Shown: positions 35,386-42,896 of the stretch, piece by piece
How the letters are laid out: every line of letters starts with the position of its first letter
Position numbering within the stretch: the first letter of the stretch is position 1
Assembly (NCBI RefSeq): GCF_000236035.1
Contig: NZ_JH393258.1
Location: forward strand, 868,724 to 932,723
Origin: Vreelandella boliviensis LC1
Lineage (GTDB): Bacteria > Pseudomonadota > Gammaproteobacteria > Pseudomonadales > Halomonadaceae
Reading direction: 5' to 3'
Length of the DNA: 64,000 nucleotides
Notes under the pieces: generated by a model
The model's input: the letters and a program-made list of their open reading frames with translations, nothing else
Database searches by the model: none
Told to the model about the DNA's origin: nothing
Program-made: the position numbers and the translations under genes

Positions 35386-36409
35386 GCGGCTGATTTACCA
35401 GTCGCAGCATTAGCGGGGTCATAAAGATCAACAGCAGCAAACGCAATATATGATGAGAGACAACATAAACCGGGTCGATACCCATAACCATGGCGATCAC
35501 CGCCATTTCTCCTACCCCACCAGGAATTAACGCAAGCAGGACGGCAACAAAGGCTAGTTGGGTAAAACTTGAAACTAACCATGCCATTAGGGCCGCCACC
35601 ACCAGGGCAAATAGGGCAAAAGTAATCCCATAACGCCCCATGCTGATCACCTGTGACCATTGGGTTCCCGAAAAGCGCGCCCCCACCGATGCACCCAATA
35701 CCAGAAATGCCGTCAGCACCATCCAAGTAGGTAACGATGTATCAACCCCCAGATTGGCGATAATCGCCCCTGCTGCCATTGGCCCTAGAAACTCCGGCAA
35801 GGGTATTCTCAATAAGCGCCCTAACCACCAACAAAGCGGTGCTAGCAGAAAGAGTAAGCTACCTAGCAAGGTTAACGATGTTGACGTGCTGTTCAGCGTC
35901 ACATCATCGACAAAAAAACTAGCTAATATCGCCGCCCCCGACACAACCGTCACTAAACGCAGCGAATGCGAGATAGCGATCCAGCGCAAATCTCCATTAG
36001 CGCGTTCAGCCAATACCAACGCTGAATTCATACTCCCAGGGTATGAGCAAAACATCGCATTCATGCGCCCTACTCTGGCACGGGTAAAAATCCAGTAGCC
36101 GCCAACTAACATCAGCACCATATAGACCAGCATTGCCAGCACACTGGGGTACCAAAATACTAACCCCGCAAGCTCATCAGCATGAATTCGGCTACCGATA
36201 AAAAGCCCTAACAGGGCAATAGCGCCTCGGTGTAAGCGCTTATCGACACCGGTCTTCACGCCCATCAATGATAAGCACATCACCATAAACAGAGATCCCA
36301 GCATCCATGCCAAGGGCAATGAAAATAGGGTGGCCACCCAGCCACCCACAAAACCCAATCCAACGGTAATGACGGTTCTTTTCAACATATCAGATAATGA
36401 ATTTAGCAA
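35360..36409 (-). CDS. AbrB-type membrane protein of the tct operon
   Basis: 349-residue integral membrane protein of the AbrB family (PF05145; unrelated to the Bacillus transition regulator). It has about ten hydrophobic segments in two similar halves (GLGFVGGWVATLFSLPLAWMLGSL, then LGPMAAGAIIANLGVD). The function is not established; such genes often accompany tct transporters, as here, 19 bp after tctA. Its 3' end overlaps that of the convergent kinase gene by 26 bp. Confidence 0.8.
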   Translation of the reverse strand: MLNSLSDMLKRTVITVGLGFVGGWVATLFSLPLAWMLGSLFMVMCLSLMGVKTGVDKRLHRGAIALLGLFIGSRIHADELAGLVFWYPSVLAMLVYMVLMLVGGYWIFTRARVGRMNAMFCSYPGSMNSALVLAERANGDLRWIAISHSLRLVTVVSGAAILASFFVDDVTLNSTSTSLTLLGSLLFLLAPLCWWLGRLLRIPLPEFLGPMAAGAIIANLGVDTSLPTWMVLTAFLVLGASVGARFSGTQWSQVISMGRYGITFALFALVVAALMAWLVSSFTQLAFVAVLLALIPGGVGEMAVIAMVMGIDPVYVVSHHILRLLLLIFMTPLMLRLVNQPPKQGGKSP

Positions 36410-36428
36410 TCATAATTTAATTTAGACA

Positions 36429-37937
36429 TCATGATTGGGCAGCCTCTTGACGCGCTTTAAGCTTCTTCATTAGCGGCTGACTAAATAACGAGATCAGCAG
36501 GAGGGCAAAAATAGCCAGTGTCACTGGGCGCTCAAACACATAGGTAATGTCGCCACCGCTGATTTGGTAGGAGTGAAGTAGCGACTTTTCAGCCAACGAG
36601 CCTAATAACATACCGATCACAGCGGCGGGTACAGAGTAACCGTAGTGACGAAATATCCATCCAATCACGGCAAAAATCAGCACCGTAGCGGGACCTGTCA
36701 TATTGCCGGTTAAACCGAATGACCCCATCACTGCTAGCACCAACACCGAAGGTATCAAGTAGCGCATGGGCACCTTGACGATATTGGCCAACAGAGGAAT
36801 AAACAATAAGCCGATAATCACCAGTAGAAACACCTGGGCAAAGTTAGCAAAAATGATCGCGTAAACCACGTCAGTTTGTTGGCGAATAAACTGCGGCCCA
36901 CCGGTGATGTTATGCATAGCAAATGCCGCTAACATGACCGCGGTAGCCCCGCCACCGGGAATCCCTAATGCTAGTAACGTTGCCATTGAGCCCCCTTCGG
37001 AGCTGCTGTTAGCCGCCTCAGACGCTACTACCCCTTTTGGATTGCCTTTCCCAAATGAATCGGGATCCCGGTCACGGCGCTTAGTTTCAATGTAAGAGAG
37101 CAGGTTAGACACGGACGAACCAACGCCAGGAACCGCTCCTACTAACACTCCGATCAAACCACCCCGAATCATTACTACGGGGTAGCGAAACGCCATCCTG
37201 CAGCCTTCAAAGATTTCGCTCACCTTGACCTTGCGGGCATCGGCAGATTCAACGATGAAGCCTTTATTGGCTAGTTTGAACAGTTCAGAAGCAGCAAACA
37301 TTCCCATCATGGCAGGGATGACGGGGACACCGTCTAACAGGTAAGTTTGCCCCATCGTCCCGCGAGCCAAACCAATTTCGCCAAACCCAATCGTCCCCAC
37401 TAACAAACCAACAAACCCTGCCACCAAGCCTTTAAGTACCTGTTCGCCTTTTAAGCTCGCAATCAGCGTCATGCCCCAGAGAATAACCACAAACATCTCT
37501 GCTGGCCCCAGCCTCAGCACCATGTAAGAAAGCGGCTGTATCATAAAGAACAGCACCACGTAGCCCATCAGCGCGCCAATCACCGATGAAGCTAACGCAA
37601 CGCCTAATGCCTGATTATGCTGACCTTTACGCGCCATGGGATAACCGTCAAACGCGGTAGCGATTGCCGAAGAGGTACCCGGTATATTCATCAAAATGGC
37701 TGGAATGCCAGCGCCAAATGAACCACCCGTAAAAATGGCGGTGAGAAACAACATGGCTTGAATAAAGTCCATGTACATGGTCATCGGCAGGAAAATGGCC
37801 ATCGCCATTGAGATCTGCAGGCCTGGCGTTGCACCAAAAATAAGTCCCAGAACGATACCCGGCACTACTACCAGCCAAGGGCCAAAATTAGAAAAAAGCA
37901 GATCCAAACTCTGCCCTACTGCGGCAAAATCAATCAT
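36429..37937 (-). CDS. tctA: TctA, large permease of a tripartite tricarboxylate transporter
   Basis: 502-residue inner-membrane protein with about 11-12 transmembrane segments. TctA signatures include GLIFGATPGLQISMAMAIFLPMTMYM and GGSFGAGIPAILMNIPGTSSAIATAFDGYPMARKGQ near the N-terminus. Later come GAVPGVGSSVSNLLSYIETKRRDRDPDSFGKGNPKGVVASEAANSS and GIPGGGATAVMLAA. It carries out sodium-coupled uptake of a carboxylate handed over by TctC. It starts 9 bp after the tctB stop. Confidence 0.92.
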   Translation of the reverse strand: MIDFAAVGQSLDLLFSNFGPWLVVVPGIVLGLIFGATPGLQISMAMAIFLPMTMYMDFIQAMLFLTAIFTGGSFGAGIPAILMNIPGTSSAIATAFDGYPMARKGQHNQALGVALASSVIGALMGYVVLFFMIQPLSYMVLRLGPAEMFVVILWGMTLIASLKGEQVLKGLVAGFVGLLVGTIGFGEIGLARGTMGQTYLLDGVPVIPAMMGMFAASELFKLANKGFIVESADARKVKVSEIFEGCRMAFRYPVVMIRGGLIGVLVGAVPGVGSSVSNLLSYIETKRRDRDPDSFGKGNPKGVVASEAANSSSEGGSMATLLALGIPGGGATAVMLAAFAMHNITGGPQFIRQQTDVVYAIIFANFAQVFLLVIIGLLFIPLLANIVKVPMRYLIPSVLVLAVMGSFGLTGNMTGPATVLIFAVIGWIFRHYGYSVPAAVIGMLLGSLAEKSLLHSYQISGGDITYVFERPVTLAIFALLLISLFSQPLMKKLKARQEAAQS

Positions 37938-37946
37938 GGTATCTCC

Positions 37947-38396
37947 TCAGCTTGGAAGCAGTAGCAGTGTCATCGGGTACGGCAGCATCTGCGAGAAAAA
38001 GAGCGCGACACTCAGTCCAAAAGCGACGCTATAGCCACCTACCAACCACCAATTTCGCTCACCCTTAAGGATCAAGAAAAGCGCCAGAAACACGACAGTG
38101 GCAATATCAAAGCCCAAGGTTTCAAGTGACAGTACATAGGCGGCGAAGAGACCCACAACAGGTAATGTTTTATGCAGAGGTTCTTCTTCAGAAGAGCGAA
38201 ACAGCGAGCCATGTTTAATACGCAGGAACAATTCAAGTGCGATAATTGCTAACACGATAATGGCAAGTGGCAGTATAAGCAGCAGATTCTGTGGTGTGGC
38301 CGATACACGAATGGCGTCTAATAAATACCATAGCGTAAAGCCAGCCAGACCCGTGAGAACGATAAAGTCCCCATAGTCACGTTTACATTCAGACAT
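37947..38396 (-). CDS. tctB: TctB, small permease of the tct transporter
   Basis: 149-residue membrane protein with four hydrophobic segments, a typical TctB length. Sequence is poorly conserved in this family; the call rests on size, topology (FIVLTGLAGFTLWYLLDAIRVS first, VAFGLSVALFFSQMLPYPMTLL last) and location between tctC and tctA. A 114-bp gap with a stem-loop separates it from tctC. Confidence 0.85.
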   Translation of the reverse strand: MSECKRDYGDFIVLTGLAGFTLWYLLDAIRVSATPQNLLLILPLAIIVLAIIALELFLRIKHGSLFRSSEEEPLHKTLPVVGLFAAYVLSLETLGFDIATVVFLALFLILKGERNWWLVGGYSVAFGLSVALFFSQMLPYPMTLLLLPS

Positions 38397-38409
38397 AGTA
38401 AAACCCCAT

Positions 38410-38439
38410 GCTGGCCCCTCATTAATGTGAAGGGCCAGC
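38410..38439 (-). terminator. Stem-loop between tctC and tctB
   Basis: Perfect 8-bp arms GCTGGCCC (38410-38417) and GGGCCAGC (38432-38439) with a 14-nt loop, 71 bp past the tctC stop. No strong T run follows on the minus strand. It may stabilise tctC mRNA or partly terminate. Confidence 0.55.
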
Positions 38440-38510
38440 TATCATGGAAGGATTAGCTCGGAAAAAACCAGTTCTGAAAAAGCCTGGTCATAAAAAACTG
38501 GTCGTAATAA

Positions 38511-39524
38511 TTAGTTAAGCAGGTGTGCGTACTTTTCAAATACTTGATAGTTTTCGCGCATCAGCTCGTTGGAGCGCTCTGGGCCTACCCAAACGCCGCC
38601 CATTTCGTTGCGCTCAAGCTGTTCTTGAACATCTTTACGGGCAAGCGCGCTTTGAATAGCAGAGGAGAGTTTCTCAAAACGCTCAGGATGCTGGCGCTCC
38701 ATTTCACTGGTCACTGCAAATCCGCGCATTGAGCCCTGAAGAATGGGTACCTCAAGATTCATCGGCGCCAGCGCTTCATTGATCGGGAGCGCATCCCACT
38801 GTTCGATGCGCTCATCACTGACGATCGCCAACGGGGTTAGAAACTCACGGATTCCCTCACTGCCCTGGGCACTGATAGAGACGAAATCCACCTGTCCACC
38901 CGCCACAGCTGAACGGGCTTCGCCACCGCTGTTATAGGTCACCAAGTTGAGGTTATCCTGGGGGATGCCTGCCTCATCAAGTAACAAACGCACCATTAAG
39001 TGGCCAGCAGAGCCTTGAACCACCGCCCCGCGCACTTGACCACTCTCTTCGCGAATCGCTTCGAGAAGGCTTGGCAGATCTTCATAACCGCTGTCTTTAT
39101 TTGCAGCAATGAGATCCAAATCAAACCATTGGAAGTTGATATAAGAAAAGTCATCAACACTAAACGCTGCATCCCCAGTAAGAATCGAGTTGGTTAAATA
39201 AGGAGCAAACGTCGAGGCATAGACGGTATAGCCATCATCAGGCATGTTAAGAACGTAATTAGAGGCAACCTGAGTGCCCGCACCAGGACGATTCGTCACT
39301 TGTATCGGTACACCTACCTCTTCTGAAAGAGGCCCTGACATCATACGGGCCATACGATCCGCGCTTCCGCCAGTGCCAAAACCGACCACCACATTAAGCG
39401 GGCGAGTGGGAAAGTCTTCAGCTGCAGCAGGAAGCGCCATTGATAGAGAAGCAATGGCGGCCGTTGCTCCTACCAATATGGATTTGATATTAAACGATAA
39501 AGAAGCACTGGAAGTGTTAAGCAT
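38511..39524 (-). CDS. tctC: TctC, solute-binding protein of the tct transporter
   Basis: 337-residue periplasmic protein with a signal peptide (IKSILVGATAAIASLSMALPAAA, cut near residue 36). It has the Bug/TctC fold features: FPTRPLNVVVGFGTGGSADRMARMM, GVPIQVTNRPGAGTQVASNYV, and a later GGQVDFVSISAQGS. It binds a carboxylate in the periplasm for TctAB. The natural ligand could be citrate, another tricarboxylate or an aromatic acid; sequence does not decide. It is the first gene of the operon; the TctDE pair is the likely regulator. Confidence 0.88.
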   Translation of the reverse strand: MLNTSSASLSFNIKSILVGATAAIASLSMALPAAAEDFPTRPLNVVVGFGTGGSADRMARMMSGPLSEEVGVPIQVTNRPGAGTQVASNYVLNMPDDGYTVYASTFAPYLTNSILTGDAAFSVDDFSYINFQWFDLDLIAANKDSGYEDLPSLLEAIREESGQVRGAVVQGSAGHLMVRLLLDEAGIPQDNLNLVTYNSGGEARSAVAGGQVDFVSISAQGSEGIREFLTPLAIVSDERIEQWDALPINEALAPMNLEVPILQGSMRGFAVTSEMERQHPERFEKLSSAIQSALARKDVQEQLERNEMGGVWVGPERSNELMRENYQVFEKYAHLLN

Positions 39525-39645
39525 AGCGAGGCTCTCTTTTTATAAGTTTGTTGGGTTTTTGACACAGGGCCTTACCCTGTGTGCTTACGACGCTACCCCA
39601 CGAAACTGTCACCAACCTTGCATAGAACAAGAACGCAACTAAAGT

Positions 39646-39699
39646 CTAATCCTTGCTTAACACCTGCCGATTAAGAAACGCGATGCCCGCATCAATGGC
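39646..39699 (-). pseudogene. Displaced old 3' end of the alpha/beta-hydrolase gene
   Basis: Minus-strand reading of 39699-39646 gives AIDAGIAFLNRQVLSKD and a TAG stop. The first 12-13 residues are exactly the C-terminus of the hydrolase at 41162-42112, which now ends AIDAGIAFLNRQVNP. The fragment therefore looks like the original gene end, cut off from its gene by the two 755-bp units. No other hydrolase sequence precedes it. Confidence 0.7.
39662..39699. repeat. 38-bp direct repeat, copy 1
   Basis: First copy; begins ACCTGCCGATTAAG and ends CATCAATGGC, with an internal GATGC-CC-GCATC palindrome (39682-39693). Its left flank (CTTGCTTAAC) differs from that of copies 2 and 3. Confidence 0.95.
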
Positions 39700-39890
39700 C
39701 ATGCAGTAAAAACGACAATCACACCTTCGATGATATCAGGCTACCTAGATGTTGCTTAGCAAAAGCTAAAGTATTGTATCAAACTGTCGATAACACTATT
39801 AGCCTGCTTAAAACCTGTCTATCTAAGCCAGCCTGCGCAGTCGCTGTTGCGCCTGCTTAAAATAGCCTTTAACACTATCGAGAGATTGCC

Positions 39891-40391
39891 ATGACCATCT
39901 CTTTATCTACCGGAAGTGTCTCTTTAGACGCATACCCTTTACGTAGTGAACCGTCAAATGTCGAGAAGGTAACGACAACACCGGCCGCGTCTAACACTGC
40001 CCCAAAGGATGCCGATACCAGCATTCATTTGGATCTGTCACCCCTAGCCAGAGGCATCGCCTCTGCCTCAGAAAAGGCTGGCAGTACCCAGGAAGCGAAG
40101 AACGCCAAAATTGATGAAAGTGATTTTCCAATGGAAATTAAGGAGCTACTAAAGCGAATTGTTGAATACAGAGAAAAATTAAAAGAGAAACAGCAGGAAC
40201 TGGAAGATGTTATGCGCGACCAGTCCCTAAACGATGAACAACGCCAAGCAAAACTCGACGCTCTGCAACAAGAAATCAGTAGCCTTAATAGCTCGCTTCA
40301 AGAGGCCATGGGCCAACTAAACAAACTTGTCGCTCAGATGGATCTTGATGATGGTGCTGTTATCGAAATGATGTCGTTGGCCATGTCTTGA
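39891..40391 (+). CDS. FlxA-like coiled-coil protein, copy 1
   Basis: 166-residue acidic protein without a signal peptide or membrane segment. Residues 1-75 are Ser/Thr/Ala-rich and probably disordered. Residues about 80-152 are strongly helical with heptad spacing (IKELLKRIVEYREKLKEKQQ, then LDALQQEISSLNSSLQEAMGQLNKL), resembling FlxA-like proteins. The role is unknown. The start ATG follows CGAGAGATTGCC. The gene lies in a duplicated, apparently inserted unit, and its base composition (many A-rich codons) differs from the nearby hydrolase gene. Confidence 0.75.
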   Translation: MTISLSTGSVSLDAYPLRSEPSNVEKVTTTPAASNTAPKDADTSIHLDLSPLARGIASASEKAGSTQEAKNAKIDESDFPMEIKELLKRIVEYREKLKEKQQELEDVMRDQSLNDEQRQAKLDALQQEISSLNSSLQEAMGQLNKLVAQMDLDDGAVIEMMSLAMS

Positions 40392-40416
40392 TGAAGTTAG
40401 GGGACATTAAGGATTG

Positions 40417-40454
40417 ACCTGCCGATTAAGAAACGCGATGCCCGCATCAATGGC
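40417..40454. repeat. 38-bp direct repeat, copy 2
   Basis: Same 38 bases at the junction of the two units; flanked left by GGACATTAAGGATTG (end of unit 1) and right by the unit leader. Confidence 0.95.
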
Positions 40455-40645
40455 CATGCAGTAAAAACGACAATCACACCTTCGATGATATCAGGCTACC
40501 TAGATGTTGCTTAGCAAAAGCTAAAGTATTGTATCAAACTGTCGATAACACTATTAGCCTGCTTAAAACCTGTCTATCTAAGCCAGCCTGCGCAGTCGCT
40601 GTTGCGCCTGCTTAAAATAGCCTTTAACACTATCGAGAGATTGCC

Positions 40646-41146
40646 ATGACCATCTCTTTATCTACCGGAAGTGTCTCTTTAGACGCATACCCTTTACGTA
40701 GTGAACCGTCAAATGTCGAGAAGGTAACGACAACACCGGCCGCGTCTAACACTGCCCCAAAGGATGCCGATACCAGCATTCATTTGGATCTGTCACCCCT
40801 AGCCAGAGGCATCGCCTCTGCCTCAGAAAAGGCTGGCAGTACCCAGGAAGCGAAGAACGCCAAAATTGATGAAAGTGATTTTCCAATGGAAATTAAGGAG
40901 CTACTAAAGCGAATTGTTGAATACAGAGAAAAATTAAAAGAGAAACAGCAGGAACTGGAAGATGTTATGCGCGACCAGTCCCTAAACGATGAACAACGCC
41001 AAGCAAAACTCGACGCTCTGCAACAAGAAATCAGTAGCCTTAATAGCTCGCTTCAAGAGGCCATGGGCCAACTAAACAAACTTGTCGCTCAGATGGATCT
41101 TGATGATGGTGCTGTTATCGAAATGATGTCGTTGGCCATGTCTTGA
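40646..41146 (+). CDS. FlxA-like coiled-coil protein, copy 2
   Basis: Identical at protein and DNA level to the copy at 39891-40391, including 190 bp of leader. Identity at silent sites means a very recent duplication, ongoing gene conversion, or an assembly duplicate. Its stop lies 15 bp from the stop of the convergent hydrolase gene. If real, expression would be doubled because each copy has its own upstream region. Confidence 0.73.
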   Translation: MTISLSTGSVSLDAYPLRSEPSNVEKVTTTPAASNTAPKDADTSIHLDLSPLARGIASASEKAGSTQEAKNAKIDESDFPMEIKELLKRIVEYREKLKEKQQELEDVMRDQSLNDEQRQAKLDALQQEISSLNSSLQEAMGQLNKLVAQMDLDDGAVIEMMSLAMS

Positions 41147-41161
41147 TGAAGTTAGGGGACA

Positions 41162-42112
41162 TTAAGGATTGACCTGCCGATTAAGAAACGCGATGCCCGC
41201 ATCAATGGCGCCACCGCGCAGCAAAAAGCTTGTAATGTGACCACGCCAGCGCTGCAGATACAGCTCGCTTTGAATGTTATTGTCCTGCAGCGCTTGGTAG
41301 AGGTCTGTGGCATGATCCACTGGCACCAGTTGATCCCACTTGCCGTGGAACAGAAAAAACGGTGGCGCCTGCGGGGTAATTTGCCGTGCAGGTGAAGCTA
41401 GCCGATATGCTTCATTTTCTTCAGCGCGAGTACCGCCGATAAAGTCGACGACCAAGCGCCCATCATCAAATTTGAGCAAATCACTGGGCAGCCCTCCAGC
41501 CAATACCGCGGCTAAACGGCTTTGCTCGCCACCGTAAGGTTCGGACAGCGGCCCTTCTGCTCCTGCCACCGCCAGTAAACTTACTAAATGCGCGCCAGAG
41601 GAAAACCCCACCCCAACAATGCGGCTTGTATCTACTTGCCACTCGTCGGCATGGGCGTGAATCCAGGTCATCGCCTGCTGCAAATCATGCAGTTGGCTGG
41701 GGAAGCGATATTGAGGCGCAAAGCGGTACTCAATATTCACCGCTACATAGCCCTGGCCCGCTAACTGTTCAGCGATGCCCTGCATATCTTCCGGCGTGCG
41801 ATTGCGCCAGCCGCCGCCATGCACCACCAAGGCAGCGGGTCGCAACGCACCGCTGGGCTCGTCGGGTAGATAAACGTCAGCCGTTAACGACTGGGGCCAC
41901 TCTTCAGGCGTATAGACGCTTGGTGCCAAGCGAGTAAAGGGCAGGGGTTCACTTAGCGCACTGTTTTCAATGGCCGGTGCACCTTCGCTAACGTGTTGAG
42001 AAGCGCTACAGCCACTCAGCATTAAGGCAATTGCCCCCAGGCCAGTAGCGCGGCAAAGGGTGGTAAACGCGCGACGCTGTTGGCACACGGGAGTTTGCTC
42101 GGTTCGCGACAT
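41162..42112 (-). CDS. Alpha/beta hydrolase lipoprotein (esterase-like)
   Basis: 316-residue lipoprotein. The signal ends in lipobox LMLSGCSA (Cys near residue 35). The esterase/lipase core has the oxyanion motif VVHGGGWRN (about 95-103), nucleophile elbow GVGFSSGAH, and a late KWDQLVPVDHA with a final RGHITSF supplying acid and histidine. It resembles bacterial carboxylesterases of the BD-FAE/HSL group and is probably anchored to the outer membrane facing the periplasm. Its last four codons (VNP-stop) are provided by the inserted 755-bp unit; the former ending (VLSKD-stop) survives at 39646-39663. Confidence 0.82.
   Translation of the reverse strand: MSRTEQTPVCQQRRAFTTLCRATGLGAIALMLSGCSASQHVSEGAPAIENSALSEPLPFTRLAPSVYTPEEWPQSLTADVYLPDEPSGALRPAALVVHGGGWRNRTPEDMQGIAEQLAGQGYVAVNIEYRFAPQYRFPSQLHDLQQAMTWIHAHADEWQVDTSRIVGVGFSSGAHLVSLLAVAGAEGPLSEPYGGEQSRLAAVLAGGLPSDLLKFDDGRLVVDFIGGTRAEENEAYRLASPARQITPQAPPFFLFHGKWDQLVPVDHATDLYQALQDNNIQSELYLQRWRGHITSFLLRGGAIDAGIAFLNRQVNP
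41172..41209. repeat. 38-bp direct repeat, copy 3, within the hydrolase coding end
   Basis: Third copy, forming codons for IDAGIAFLNRQ near the C-terminus of the hydrolase gene. It is the only copy whose right flank is hydrolase sequence, so it marks the gene side of the insertion. Confidence 0.95.
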
Positions 42113-42261
42113 TTTGCTTCTCCTTGATGATTAGGTGACCCCTCACCTACCGACTACGACCTGCAACAAGCCAATATGATCATGATTGTTGCACACTATC
42201 TGCAAACGGTTTGCACACCACCTAGAGATACTGTCATCGTCAACTCACCAGGAGAGAACTT

Positions 42262-42693
42262 ATGAAAATTTCAAGTGCTAAGAAACTGTCGATTCGCCAA
42301 CTGTTTGCTCCTGCCCTGCTGGCTATCGCCATTATGCCATTAGCGTTTGCCGCACAGGCGCATAGCCACGGCGATCGTGAAGGCCAAGGCCCTGATCATG
42401 AACGTATGGAAGAACGTATGGAAGAGCGCATGGAGGAGCGTCGCCAAGAGGTGTACGAGCGCGCCGATATCTCAGCAGAGAAACAGGCCGAGCTTAACCA
42501 AGCACACACCGAACATCGCGAGGCCATGAACGCCCTACGTGAAGACCACCGCGGGCGAGTAGCTGAGATTCTCACAGAAGAAGAGCAGGAAGCGCTGCGC
42601 AGCGCCATGCAAGAAGCCCATGAAGAGTATCGTGGTAAGCACGGCAAACGCGGCTACCTCAATAATAGCGACGAGAATGCCGATAGCGAATAA
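42262..42693 (+). CDS. Spy/CpxP-like periplasmic protein
   Basis: 143-residue exported protein. The signal peptide (LFAPALLAIAIMPLAFAAQAH) is cut near residue 33. The mature part is highly charged and helical, with the short repeat MEERMEERMEER (about 50-61) and then ISAEKQAELNQAHTEHREAMNALREDHRGRVAEILTEEEQEALR. That last pattern resembles the LTxxQ helices of Spy/CpxP chaperones (LTEEEQEALR). The role may be periplasmic stress protection. ATG 42262 follows CAGGAGAGAA. A strong terminator follows. Confidence 0.7.
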   Translation: MKISSAKKLSIRQLFAPALLAIAIMPLAFAAQAHSHGDREGQGPDHERMEERMEERMEERRQEVYERADISAEKQAELNQAHTEHREAMNALREDHRGRVAEILTEEEQEALRSAMQEAHEEYRGKHGKRGYLNNSDENADSE

Positions 42694-42721
42694 ACGCAGG
42701 CAAAACGTCAAACCTAGATCC

Positions 42722-42747
42722 AACGCCCGGTTTTTCCGGGCGTTTTT
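42722..42747 (+). terminator. Intrinsic terminator after the Spy-like gene
   Basis: Stem AACGCCCGG / CCGGGCGTT with a TTTTT loop, followed by a T run (42743-42747). Classic Rho-independent form. Confidence 0.9.
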
Positions 42748-42841
42748 GCGTCTGCACGTTCGTCAGCGCATTGCTAACTTCACGCTAATTCAACTCAAAT
42801 AGGGGAGGTTAACTTGAAGGGGGACGCTTAATCGCGTATTT

Positions 42842-42864
42842 TATTTGAACGTTCATTCAAAATA
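42842..42864. promoter_or_regulatory. BetI-like operator upstream of the BCCT gene
   Basis: The stretch TATTTGAACGTTCATTCAAA (and the next three bases) is an imperfect palindrome centred on GAACGTTC. BetI, the choline-responsive TetR repressor, recognises TTGAACGTTCAA-type sites. The site ends 33 bp before the start codon, well placed to block transcription. Confidence 0.5.
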
Positions 42865-42896
42865 AAATCATCTTTCAACAACAGGAGTCCGCCTGC

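Larger units (their letters stand above)
39662..41171. repeat. Perfect tandem duplication of a 755-bp unit
   Basis: Unit 1 is 39662-40416 and unit 2 is 40417-41171; I found no difference between them. Each begins with the 38-bp repeat and carries a leader of about 190 bp and one 166-codon gene, then ends GAAGTTAGGGGACATTAAGG and ATTG. The leader has direct repeats of GCCTGCTTAAAA and TAACACTAT and a small TTAGC-AAAA-GCTAA hairpin. No transposase or integrase is encoded. This also accounts for the gene-free stretch after tctC. An assembly error is possible for the second copy but would not explain the different left flank. Confidence 0.95.

Noticed and set aside
39662..41209. Insertion sequence or integron gene cassettes
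   Set aside because: No transposase, no terminal inverted repeats and no attC-like R/L boxes; the 38-bp repeats are direct and part of a protein-coding end.
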